From Deltaproteobacteria bacterium (GTDB lineage Bacteria; Myxococcota_A; UBA9160; JAFDET01), in NCBI GenBank assembly GCA_019310195.1, contig JAFDET010000036.1, positions 1 to 15,861 on the forward strand: 15,861 nt of DNA, given 5' to 3'. The notes beneath the pieces were generated by a model. That model saw nothing but the letters and a program-made list of their open reading frames with translations. It made no database searches and had not been told where the DNA came from. How positions within the stretch are numbered: the stretch's first letter is position 1; each line of letters starts with the position of its first letter. Both the position numbers and the translations under genes were made by a program. Of this stretch, positions 8,865 through 15,530 are shown in pieces.

Positions 8865-9254
8865 GTGGCTGGGCCCCGGCGTCAGGACCCCATGGCCCGG
8901 CTCTTCGGCGAGTTCGCCGACGCGCTGGGGCACGAGAGCTGGCGACCGGCCGTCGACGTCTACGAGACCGAGAAGGCCGTGGTCGTCCAGGTGGAGCTGG
9001 CGGGGGTTCGCCGCGAAGATCTGAAGGTCAGCGTAGATGGGGACCGGCTGCGCATCCGCGGTGTCCGCGACCCGGGCCGCGACGAGGGGATCGAGCGTCT
9101 CCACCAGGTGGAAATCGAGTCCGGGCCCTTCGAGCGTGTGCTGGAGATCCCGATTCCCTTCGATCACGACCAGGTGAGCGCCCGCATCGAGGACGGCTTC
9201 CTGCGCGTGGTGCTGCGCAAGCAGGTGCCCTCGCGGATCCAGGTGGAGGGCTGA
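8865..9254 (+). CDS. Small heat-shock protein, Hsp20/alpha-crystallin family
   Basis: Holdase chaperone that binds unfolding proteins without ATP and passes them to DnaK. At 129 residues it is a normal short Hsp20. The alpha-crystallin domain runs about 26-118, from WRPAVDVYETEKAVVVQVEL to the signature A-x3-D-G-F-L (106-113). The C-terminal tail holds an I-x-V motif (125-127), the inter-dimer contact in this family. The start is ambiguous: GTG 8865, 4 bases after dnaK, gives RQDPMARLFGEF, similar to the DPFxxLxxLFxEF start of relatives, whereas ATG 8892 has AGGA only 4 bases upstream and gives 120 residues. I prefer GTG because the family-like DP motif precedes the ATG and coupling to dnaK is close. 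lon follows 26 bases later. Confidence 0.93.
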   Translation: MAGPRRQDPMARLFGEFADALGHESWRPAVDVYETEKAVVVQVELAGVRREDLKVSVDGDRLRIRGVRDPGRDEGIERLHQVEIESGPFERVLEIPIPFDHDQVSARIEDGFLRVVLRKQVPSRIQVEG

Positions 9255-9270
9255 GGCGCCTGCGGGCGCC
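9255..9270 (+). promoter_or_regulatory. Perfect GC hairpin in the hsp20-lon gap
   Basis: Directly after the hsp20 stop codon, GGCGCC-TGCG-GGCGCC forms a 6-bp all-GC stem with a 4-base loop, ending 10 bases before the lon ATG. No T-run follows, so it should not terminate transcription. It could stabilise or mark a processing point in the mRNA, or limit access to the weak GGTAGAG lon ribosome-binding site. Role is inferred from position. Confidence 0.45.
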
Positions 9271-9280
9271 GGGTAGAGCG

Positions 9281-11740
9281 ATGAGCGAGACGCGAGACAA
9301 GAGCCAGGACATCCTTCCGGCGGAGATCGACGAGGCGCCGGTGGACGTGGCGGTGGAGCGCGGCGCGGACGAGTCCGAGGGCCGCACCCCGGTGCCGGAG
9401 ACGCTTCCGGTCCTGCCGCTGAAGAACACCGTGCTGTTCCCGACGCTGTTGGCGCCGCTCCTGGTCAACACGCCGCGATCGCGGCGCCTGATCGATCACG
9501 TCCTGCTGACCCGCGAGCGGATGTTCTTCACCTCTGCGGTGCGCCGCCCCCTGGAGGGAAGCCCGGAAGCCGACGACATCTACGGCTTCGGCACCGTGGT
9601 GCGCGTGGTGCGGATGCTCAAGTTCCCCGACGGCTCCTACCGGCTGCTGGTGCAGGGTGTCTCCCGCGCCCGCATCCAGGAGTTCGTGCCGGGAACCGAG
9701 ACGGACCTGCCCGCGGGCGAGAAGCCGTTCCTGCTCGCCCGCGTCGATCTTCAGGCCGATGCGGGAGACGGCGAATCGGTCGAGGTGGCCGCCCTGGCGC
9801 GCAACGTGAGCGAGCGCTTCGGCGCGCTGGTGGCCGAGAGCCCTCGGCTCTCGGACGAGCTGCAGATGCTGGCCTCGAGTCTGGAGGACCCGGGCAAGCT
9901 GGCCGACCTGGTGGCCTCGAGCCTGGAGCTGGAGGTCTCCCACAAGCAGGCCGTGCTCGAGATCCTGGACGTGCCCGAGCGTCTGCGCCGGGTCCAGAGC
10001 GAGGTCGTGCGTGCGCTCGAAGTGACCCAGATCGAGGGCGAGATCCGCGAGAAGGTCCAGAGCGAGATGGGCAAGACGCAGCGCGAGTACATGCTGCGCC
10101 AGCAGCTGGAGGCGATCCGCCGCGAGCTGGGCGAGACCGAGGACGAGGACGCGGAGCTCGACAGGCTGCGTCAGCGCATTGATACCGCGGGCATGCCCGA
10201 GGAGGCGTTGACCCAGGCGAACCGCGAGCTCGAGCGGCTGGCCCAGATGCCGCCGGGCGCTGCGGAGCACGGCGTGGTGCGCACCTACCTGGAGTGGATG
10301 GCGGACCTCCCGTGGTCCCAGCTCAGCGAGGATCGCGTCGATGTGGACGCGGCGCGGGAGATCCTCGACGAAGACCACCACGGCCTCGACAAGGTCAAGG
10401 ATCGGATTCTCGAGTACATCGCGGTGCTGTCGCTCAAGCGCGACCTCAAGGGCCCGATCCTGTGCTTCGTGGGTCCGCCGGGGACGGGCAAGACGTCGCT
10501 GGGGCGCTCTATCGCGCGGGCCCTGGGACGCGAGTTTGCGCGCATCTCCCTGGGCGGCGTGCGCGACGAGGCGGAGATCCGCGGGCACCGCCGCACCTAC
10601 GTGGGTGCGCTTCCGGGCCGCATCATCCAGGGCATGCGCCGCGCGGGGACCCGCAACCCGGTCTTCCTGCTGGACGAGGTGGACAAGGTCGGCCAGGACT
10701 TCCGCGGTGATCCCTCGTCGGCGCTGCTGGAGGTGCTGGACCCCGAGCAGAACGACAGCTTCAGCGATCACTATCTGGAGATCTCCTTCGACCTCTCCCA
10801 GGTGCTCTTCATCGCCACGGCAAACCGCATGGACACGGTTCCGCCGGCCCTCCAGGACCGCATGGAGGTGATCGAGCTGCCCGGCTACACCGAGGAGGAG
10901 AAGCTCGAGATCGCCCGCCGCTTCCTGCTGCCTCGCCAGCGCGAGGCCAACGGCATCGACGCTGTGGACGTGGAGGTAAGCGACGACGCGCTGCGCGCGC
11001 TGATCCGCAGCTACACCCGCGAGGCCGGCGTTCGCAACCTGGAGCGCGAGGTGGGCGCGGTGTGCCGCAAGCTTGCGCGCCGGGCGGCCGAGGGCGAGCT
11101 GGAGAGCCCGGTCCGCGTGGGGCCGGAGCAGGTAACCGAGATGCTGGGCCCGCTGCGCTTCGAGCCGGAGCTGGCCGAACGGGCCGGGCGCCCGGGCGTG
11201 GCCGTGGGGCTGGCCTGGACGCCTGCGGGCGGAGACATCCTCTTCGTCGAATCCAGCGTGATGCCGGGCAAGGGCGGCCTGCGGCTCACCGGCTCGCTGG
11301 GCGACGTGATGCGCGAGTCGGCGGAAGCCGCGCGGTCCTGGCTGCGCAGCCACGCGCCCGATCTGGCGATCGAGGCGTCCCGCTTCGAGACCCGCGATCT
11401 GCACCTCCACGTGCCGGCCGGTGCGGTTCCGAAGGATGGGCCTTCGGCGGGCGTGGCCATGGTCACCTCGCTGGCGTCGCTGCTGACCGGGCGCGCCGCC
11501 TTCCCGGACGTGGCCATGACCGGCGAGATTACCCTGCGCGGCAAGGTGCTTCCGGTGGGCGGCATCAAGGAGAAGGTGCTGGCGGCCAAGCGAGCGGGGA
11601 TCCGGCGCGTGGTGCTGCCCGAGCGCAATCGCCGCGACGTTTCCGAGATCGCGCCGGAATTGCTAAAAGGCTTGAATGTCGAGTATGTCGGCACGATCGA
11701 TGAGGCTCTGGGGCATACCCTCGCTGCACCTGCGGCGTAG
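9281..11740 (+). CDS. lon: ATP-dependent Lon protease
   Basis: Cytoplasmic AAA+ serine protease that degrades misfolded and regulatory proteins; 819 residues is typical for bacterial LonA. A variable 40-residue acidic start precedes the LAN substrate-binding domain (about 42-240, starting LPVLPLKNTVLFP), followed by a helical region to about 385. The AAA+ module has Walker A GPPGTGKT (398-405), Walker B VFLLDEVD (461-468) and sensor TANR (513-516). The protease domain carries PKDGPSAG with catalytic Ser722 and GGIKEK with Lys765, at the same 43-residue spacing as the E. coli Ser-Lys dyad. The start ATG has only a weak GGTAGAG site. The AT-rich codons CTA AAA GGC near the 3' end (11662-11670) double as the ribosome-binding site of the next gene, whose start lies inside lon. 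The order dnaK-hsp20-lon makes a compact quality-control unit. Confidence 0.98.
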   Translation: MSETRDKSQDILPAEIDEAPVDVAVERGADESEGRTPVPETLPVLPLKNTVLFPTLLAPLLVNTPRSRRLIDHVLLTRERMFFTSAVRRPLEGSPEADDIYGFGTVVRVVRMLKFPDGSYRLLVQGVSRARIQEFVPGTETDLPAGEKPFLLARVDLQADAGDGESVEVAALARNVSERFGALVAESPRLSDELQMLASSLEDPGKLADLVASSLELEVSHKQAVLEILDVPERLRRVQSEVVRALEVTQIEGEIREKVQSEMGKTQREYMLRQQLEAIRRELGETEDEDAELDRLRQRIDTAGMPEEALTQANRELERLAQMPPGAAEHGVVRTYLEWMADLPWSQLSEDRVDVDAAREILDEDHHGLDKVKDRILEYIAVLSLKRDLKGPILCFVGPPGTGKTSLGRSIARALGREFARISLGGVRDEAEIRGHRRTYVGALPGRIIQGMRRAGTRNPVFLLDEVDKVGQDFRGDPSSALLEVLDPEQNDSFSDHYLEISFDLSQVLFIATANRMDTVPPALQDRMEVIELPGYTEEEKLEIARRFLLPRQREANGIDAVDVEVSDDALRALIRSYTREAGVRNLEREVGAVCRKLARRAAEGELESPVRVGPEQVTEMLGPLRFEPELAERAGRPGVAVGLAWTPAGGDILFVESSVMPGKGGLRLTGSLGDVMRESAEAARSWLRSHAPDLAIEASRFETRDLHLHVPAGAVPKDGPSAGVAMVTSLASLLTGRAAFPDVAMTGEITLRGKVLPVGGIKEKVLAAKRAGIRRVVLPERNRRDVSEIAPELLKGLNVEYVGTIDEALGHTLAAPAA
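11665..11670 (+). promoter_or_regulatory. Ribosome-binding site embedded in the lon 3' end
   Basis: AAAAGG lies 5 bases before ATG 11676 and stands out as an A-rich run in a GC-rich gene. It supports ATG 11676 as the lipoprotein start over the later in-frame ATGs at 11685 and 11700, which lack a visible site. Confidence 0.5.
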
Positions 11741-12578
11741 CCTGGCCGCGCTCGCGGCCGGCGGGCTGCTCCTGTCCGCTTGCGTCACCCAGGGCACCCA
11801 CGATCGGGTCGTGGGCGAGCGCGACCAGCTCTCCGATGAGCGCGACGGTCTGCGCGCCCGGGTCGAGCTCCTGGAGGCGTCCAATCAGGCGCTGGCGGAG
11901 GAGCGCGTGGCGCTCCTGGAGGAGACCGAGAGCCTGCGCGAGATGCGCGCGGAGCTGGAGGAGTCGATCTCCGTCTCCGAGCAGACCCTGGCGGCCCGTG
12001 AGAGCGCCCTGGCGCACACCGAGGCGGCACTGGAGGCCCAGCGCCGCGCCCACGACGACGCGGTGGCTGCGGCCGAGGCGGACCTGGCCAGCATCCGCGA
12101 CACCTACGATGGCCTGGTGACCGACCTGCAGTCCGAGGTCGAGGAGAATCGCGTCCAGATCGAGCACCTGCGCGAGGGCGCGGGCTTCACGTTGCCCGGC
12201 GAGGTGGTCTTCGGCCCCGGCTCGGCCGAGCTCACCGCCGCGGGCCGCAAGGTGTTGCACCAGATGGGGCAGCGGCTCAGTCGCGGCGAGGAGCGCATCG
12301 AGGTGCACGGGCACACCGACTCGCAGCCCACCCGCGGCGCCAGCGCCAGCCGCTATCCCAGCAACTGGGAGCTGGCCGGCGCCCGGGCGGCGAGGGTGGT
12401 GCGGATCCTGGTGGAGGCCGGTGTGGCCCCGGAGCGCATCGTGGCCGTCTCCCACGCCTCGTTCGACTCCCTGACGTCCAACGAGACGCCGCAGGGGCGG
12501 GCGCAGAACCGCCGCATCGAGATCCGGCTCAAGCCGCTGCCCGAGGGCGAGCGCGCGGCCGCGCCGCCGGTGCCTTGA
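11676..12578 (+). CDS. OmpA-domain lipoprotein with long coiled coil (Pal-like)
   Basis: Predicted outer-membrane lipoprotein that grips peptidoglycan. From ATG 11676 it has 300 residues: a basic start, hydrophobic RRSLAALAAGGLLLSAC with lipobox and acylated Cys36, then a long Glu/Ala/Leu/Arg-rich coiled coil (about 45-165). The C-terminal OmpA domain (about 172-287) includes VVFGPGSAEL (177-186), VHGHTDSQP (210-218) and GRAQNRRIEIRL (274-285), the peptidoglycan-contact region in OmpA/Pal/MotB. Within the domain, SRYPSNWELAGARA is closest to the MotB/YiaD style. The N-terminal membrane span and plug of MotB are absent, so a flagellar stator is unlikely. ATG 11700 would still give a working 28-residue lipoprotein signal, so the exact start is uncertain. 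The gene overlaps lon by 65 bases and its stop overlaps the next start. The coiled coil could span the periplasm as a tether. Confidence 0.9.
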   Translation: MSSMSARSMRLWGIPSLHLRRSLAALAAGGLLLSACVTQGTHDRVVGERDQLSDERDGLRARVELLEASNQALAEERVALLEETESLREMRAELEESISVSEQTLAARESALAHTEAALEAQRRAHDDAVAAAEADLASIRDTYDGLVTDLQSEVEENRVQIEHLREGAGFTLPGEVVFGPGSAELTAAGRKVLHQMGQRLSRGEERIEVHGHTDSQPTRGASASRYPSNWELAGARAARVVRILVEAGVAPERIVAVSHASFDSLTSNETPQGRAQNRRIEIRLKPLPEGERAAAPPVP

Positions 12579-13897
12579 CGCCGGCCTCGCCTCGGGCGCG
12601 GCTCGAGGCCATCCACCGCGTCGCCCTCCAGGCCTGCGACGCGGAGGCGGCGGTCGCCCGGGTGCTGCACCGCGACGATGAGAGCATCGTGCTGGACGGC
12701 TTGCGCCTGGCTCCCGACGCGCGGGTCGGCGCGCTGGCCGTGGGCAAGGCGGCGGCGGGAATGGCGCGAGCCTGCGAGAAAAGCTTGGGTGACGCGCTCT
12801 GCTTCGGCCTGGCCATCACCAAGGACGAGCACGGCCTGCCGCTGGAGCGTTTCGAGCTGCGCGAAGCCGCGCACCCGGTGCCCGATGCGCGCGGCGCCGC
12901 TGCCGCGCGGGAGGCGCTTGCGCTGGCATCGGCCGAGCCCGCGCCCGACGCGCTGCTGGTGCTGCTCTCCGGCGGCGCATCGGCGCTCTGGACCTGTCCG
13001 CTGCCGGGCCTCGAGCGGGAAGACCTGGCGGGCACCACCCGGGCCCTGCTCCGCGGCGGGGCTTCCATCGACGAGCTGAACGCCGTCCGCAAGCACCTGT
13101 GTGAGCTGACCGGTGGCCGCCTGGGCCTGGCCGCGGCGTCGCCGCACATCGTGGGGCTGGTGATCTCCGACGTGCCCGGTGATCGCCTGGACGTGATCGC
13201 CTCGGGCCCGCTCACGCCCGATCCCAGCCGGTTCGTCGATGCGCTGGCCGCGCTCGAAGCGCGCTGCTCCGCGGACTCCGTGCCGCACGCCGTGCTCGCG
13301 CATCTGCAGGCGGGCGTGCGCGGCGAGCGTTCGGAGTCGCCCAAGCCCGGCGAGCGCGGCTTCGAGCGCGTTCAGCAGCGGATCCTGGTCGCCAATGCCA
13401 CGGCATTGGCCGCCGCCGCGGAGGCCGGCCGCGCCGCGGGCTATCAGGTGCGCGTGGTGGCGGACGGCCTGCGCGGCGAGGCCCGCGAGATCGGCGCGCG
13501 GCTGGCGCGTGAGGCTCTGGCGTTGCGCACGGAGACGCCGCTCTTGCTCGTGATCGGCGGCGAGACGACCGTCACGGTGCGCGGCGACGGGCGCGGGGGG
13601 CGCAGTCAGGAGCTGGCCCTGGCGGCCGCGCTGGCGCTGGATGGAGCTCCGGGCGTCGCTCTGCTGGCCGCGGGCACCGACGGCACGGACGGTCCCACCG
13701 ATGCGGCCGGCGCCCATGCCGACGGCGGGAGCGTCGCGCGGGGCCGCGCCCAGGGCCAGGAGGCCGGCGCGGCGTTGGATCGAAACGACAGCTACGGGTT
13801 CTTCGACGCAGAGGGCGGGCTCCTTCGCACCGGGCCCACGGGAACCAACGTGATGGACCTGGCCCTGGTGGCGGTGCATCCCGAGGGGGTCGAATAG
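12575..13897 (+). CDS. Glycerate 2-kinase (MOFRL family)
   Basis: Converts D-glycerate and ATP to 2-phosphoglycerate in glycerate/hydroxypyruvate assimilation; cytoplasmic. The 440-residue length suits the GckA/TtuD-type family. The N-terminal GK domain (about 9-245) has ALAVGKAAAGMA with Lys58 at the position of the conserved lysine, EAAHPVPD (97-104), LSGGASAL (131-138), VRKHLCELTGGRL (171-183) and VISDVPGDRLDVIASGP (196-212). The C-terminal MOFRL domain holds GGETTVTV (328-335), GRGGRSQELAL (339-349) and GTDGTDGPTDAAGA (367-380). The start is TTG, sharing TTGA with the lipoprotein stop (4-base overlap). It has no clear Shine-Dalgarno and probably depends on coupling; a later in-frame GTG at 12662 would remove conserved N-terminal sequence. 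No glyoxylate, serine-cycle or tartrate gene is adjacent, so the glycerate source is unknown. Confidence 0.93.
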   Translation: MTPASPRARLEAIHRVALQACDAEAAVARVLHRDDESIVLDGLRLAPDARVGALAVGKAAAGMARACEKSLGDALCFGLAITKDEHGLPLERFELREAAHPVPDARGAAAAREALALASAEPAPDALLVLLSGGASALWTCPLPGLEREDLAGTTRALLRGGASIDELNAVRKHLCELTGGRLGLAAASPHIVGLVISDVPGDRLDVIASGPLTPDPSRFVDALAALEARCSADSVPHAVLAHLQAGVRGERSESPKPGERGFERVQQRILVANATALAAAAEAGRAAGYQVRVVADGLRGEAREIGARLAREALALRTETPLLLVIGGETTVTVRGDGRGGRSQELALAAALALDGAPGVALLAAGTDGTDGPTDAAGAHADGGSVARGRAQGQEAGAALDRNDSYGFFDAEGGLLRTGPTGTNVMDLALVAVHPEGVE

Positions 13898-14005
13898 GGG
13901 GCTTACGCGATCCGTCCCAAAGCGTGTAGGCTTCCAGGCCGGCGGAAACCAGGGCTTGCAGCGGGCCTTCGGAATCGCCGCGAGCCAAAGCAGAGGAGAC
14001 GTTCG
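13898..14005 (+). other. 108-base spacer between the glycerate kinase gene and 14006
   Basis: No terminator or clear promoter is seen. The end of the spacer holds a strong ribosome-binding site, GAGGAG (13993-13998), 7 bases before ATG 14006. This is the largest plus-strand gap after dnaK, so a new transcript may start here, but I cannot place a -35/-10 pair with confidence. Confidence 0.4.
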
Positions 14006-14398
14006 ATGCCCATCCGAGTGAAGCGCGCCCTTATCGCAGTCGCCACGCTGGCGGTCGTTCTTACCGCCTTCAGCACCGGCCCTGCGCACGCCCAGAAGAA
14101 GGCCAAAGTCAAGCAGGTCCAGGGCCAGTACCTCTCCTTCGATGAGGCGACCAGCACCATCAAGGTCAAGGAGAAGGGCAAGGAGCAGGTCTACACGGTG
14201 AAGCCGGAGGGTTCGATCCTCACCCGCACCGCGGTCAAGATCAACGGCCACGGCGCCAAGATCACCGAGCTTCCGCCCAACAGCCGCATCATCCTGTACT
14301 GGATGCCGGACGAGAAGGACCCCAAGAAGCGCTTCGCCCGCACCATCGATGCGCCCAACATCCCCGAAGATCTCCAGGAGGAGTTCGACAAGAACTGA
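14006..14398 (+). CDS. Small exported beta-rich protein, unknown function
   Basis: No named function recognised. The 130-residue product has a clear Sec signal peptide: basic start (RVKR), hydrophobic core ALIAVATLAVVLTAF, and an AHA cleavage motif ending at about residue 29. The mature part is about 100 residues, Lys-rich, with no cysteine. Its rhythm (V-x-G at about 38-40, TIKVKEKGK at about 50-58, YTVKPEGSILTRTAVKINGHGAKITELPPNSRIILYW at about 62-98) is what small five-stranded OB-like periplasmic domains of the DUF5666 type look like; this is a pattern resemblance only. The C-terminus is acidic (EDLQEEFDKN). It has a strong GAGGAG site. The flavin reductase gene starts 4 bases after its stop, so the two are probably co-transcribed, although one product is exported and the other cytoplasmic. 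Confidence 0.85.
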   Translation: MPIRVKRALIAVATLAVVLTAFSTGPAHAQKKAKVKQVQGQYLSFDEATSTIKVKEKGKEQVYTVKPEGSILTRTAVKINGHGAKITELPPNSRIILYWMPDEKDPKKRFARTIDAPNIPEDLQEEFDKN

Positions 14399-14402
14399 CG
14401 GC

Positions 14403-14885
14403 GTGACCGTTGCCGCCGAGCAGTTCAAGGACGCTCTCCGCGAGTGGGTCAGCGGTGTCACCATCGTGACGTCGCGTCACGGCGAGCGGGTTCACGGCAT
14501 GACCGTGTCCTCGTTCGCCAGCGTGTCGTTGGAGCCGCCCCTGGTGCTGGTGTGCGCCGACAAGGACTCCAACACCCACGGCGTCATCGCCGAAGGCGGC
14601 GTCTTCGCAGTGCATGTCCTGGGCCGCGACCAGGAGGCGCTCTCCAACCTGTTCGCCTCCAAGGCGGACGAGGAGCGGCGCTTCGACGGGCTGGCCTGGG
14701 AGGTCGGGGCGACCGGCGCCCCGATCCTTGTGGACGCGGTCGCCGTGCTGGACTGCCGCGTGATCTCGGCCCACGGCGCGGGCGATCACGTCATCTACGT
14801 GGGTGCTGTCGAGCAGGTCCAGCGCCGCGGGGGCGAGCCCCTGCTCTATCACCGAGGGCATTACACGGGCGTGGTGGAGGGCTGA
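14403..14885 (+). CDS. Flavin reductase-like FMN-binding split-barrel protein
   Basis: Member of the flavin reductase domain family (HpaC/RutF/ActVB type), which uses NAD(P)H to reduce FMN or FAD, often for a partner monooxygenase. The length, 160 residues from GTG 14403, is normal. Family signatures: FKDALREWVSGVTIVTS (8-24), HGMTVSSFASVSLEPPLVLV (31-50), the helix LSNLFAS (80-86), GDHVIYVGAVE (127-137) and the terminal PLLYHRGHY (146-154). GTG was chosen because it gives the usual N-terminus and lies just after the upstream stop; starting at ATG 14349 would add 18 out-of-character residues within the preceding gene. No good ribosome-binding site is seen, so coupling is likely. No oxygenase partner is in the window, and the exact flavin and partner are unknown. 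Confidence 0.93.
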   Translation: MTVAAEQFKDALREWVSGVTIVTSRHGERVHGMTVSSFASVSLEPPLVLVCADKDSNTHGVIAEGGVFAVHVLGRDQEALSNLFASKADEERRFDGLAWEVGATGAPILVDAVAVLDCRVISAHGAGDHVIYVGAVEQVQRRGGEPLLYHRGHYTGVVEG

Positions 14886-14888
14886 GCG

Positions 14889-15530
14889 ATGGAGCGGATC
14901 CGCTTCGTCGTCTGGTACGACTACCTCTGTCCCTGGTGCTACAACGGCGCGGTCCGTCTGGAGCGACTCCGGGACGAGTTCGAAGGGCGGCGACTCCGGG
15001 ACGAGTTCGAGGGGCGGGTGGAGCTGGACTGGCGCTGCTTCCTGCTGCGTCCGGCCGATCGAGGAGCGCGGGATCCGGAACGCTTCCGCGCCTACACCCG
15101 GAGCTGGCTGCGCCCGGCCGAGGAGGCCGATGCCGGATCCTTTCGGGTCTGGGAGAGCGACGCGCCGCCGCCCAGCCACAGCGTTCCCCCGCACCGTGTT
15201 GCCCGGGCGGCAGCGGAGCAGGGCGGCTTCGATGCCATCCACCCGCGGCTGCTGCACGCCTATTTTGCCGAGAACCGGGACATCACCGACGAGGACACCT
15301 TGCAGACGATCTGGAGCGAGGCGGGTCTGCCCGCCGAGGGCTTTGCCCGGGCCTGGCAGGACGACGTACTGTCGTCGGTGCTGGCCGAGCACGACGCCGC
15401 GCTGGAGGACGGCGTGACCGGCGTGCCCGCCGTCCGTCTGGCCGGCAACGACGCAATCATCGTGGGTGCCCAGCCGCTGGAGCTCTACCGGCGCTGGGCC
15501 CAGCGGGCCCTGGATGGCCGGATCCTCTGA
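14889..15530 (+). CDS. DsbA/FrnE-like thioredoxin-fold oxidoreductase
   Basis: Cytoplasmic member of the DsbA family (FrnE / polyketide-synthesis isomerase-like branch); there is no signal peptide. The 213-residue protein opens with a beta strand and the active-site CPWC (14-17) in FVVWYDYLCPWCYNGAVRLE. An inserted helical domain follows at about 60-160. The C-terminal half of the fold has TGVPAVRLAG (177-186) with cis-Pro180. Both cysteines are present, unlike the kappa-GST/hydroxychromene isomerase branch, so disulfide chemistry is plausible. Residues 26-34 are repeated exactly at 35-43 through a 27-base tandem duplication, lengthening or kinking the first helix. The start ATG has an excellent GGAGGG site (14876-14881) at 7 bases. 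The gene follows the flavin reductase stop by 3 bases and overlaps the next gene by 17. Confidence 0.92.
   Translation: MERIRFVVWYDYLCPWCYNGAVRLERLRDEFEGRRLRDEFEGRVELDWRCFLLRPADRGARDPERFRAYTRSWLRPAEEADAGSFRVWESDAPPPSHSVPPHRVARAAAEQGGFDAIHPRLLHAYFAENRDITDEDTLQTIWSEAGLPAEGFARAWQDDVLSSVLAEHDAALEDGVTGVPAVRLAGNDAIIVGAQPLELYRRWAQRALDGRIL
14964..15017 (+). repeat. 27-bp in-frame tandem duplication inside the DsbA-like gene
   Basis: Two adjacent 27-base units, 14964-14990 and 14991-15017, differ at one position (A versus G at unit base 21; GAA and GAG both encode Glu). Each encodes RLRDEFEGR, so the reading frame is kept and nine residues are added. The single silent difference indicates a recent duplication followed by one substitution. 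Confidence 0.97.

Noticed and set aside
9164..11410. Long minus-strand open frame (748 codons) opposite lon
   Set aside because: Shadow of the lon coding sequence; no domain, no start signal and no room as an independent gene.
11676..12578. MotB flagellar or ExbD-like stator protein
   Set aside because: The OmpA domain is MotB-like in places, but the N-terminus is a lipoprotein signal with Cys36 followed by a coiled coil; there is no membrane span with the stator aspartate and no motA neighbour.
14349..14402. Flavin reductase start at ATG 14349
   Set aside because: It would overlap the preceding gene and add 18 residues not typical of the family; GTG 14403 gives the standard N-terminus.
12353..14464. 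Long minus-strand open frame (703 codons) opposite the glycerate kinase and small exported protein genes
   Set aside because: It crosses several well-supported plus-strand genes and encodes biased Arg/Gly/Ala sequence; treated as a shadow.
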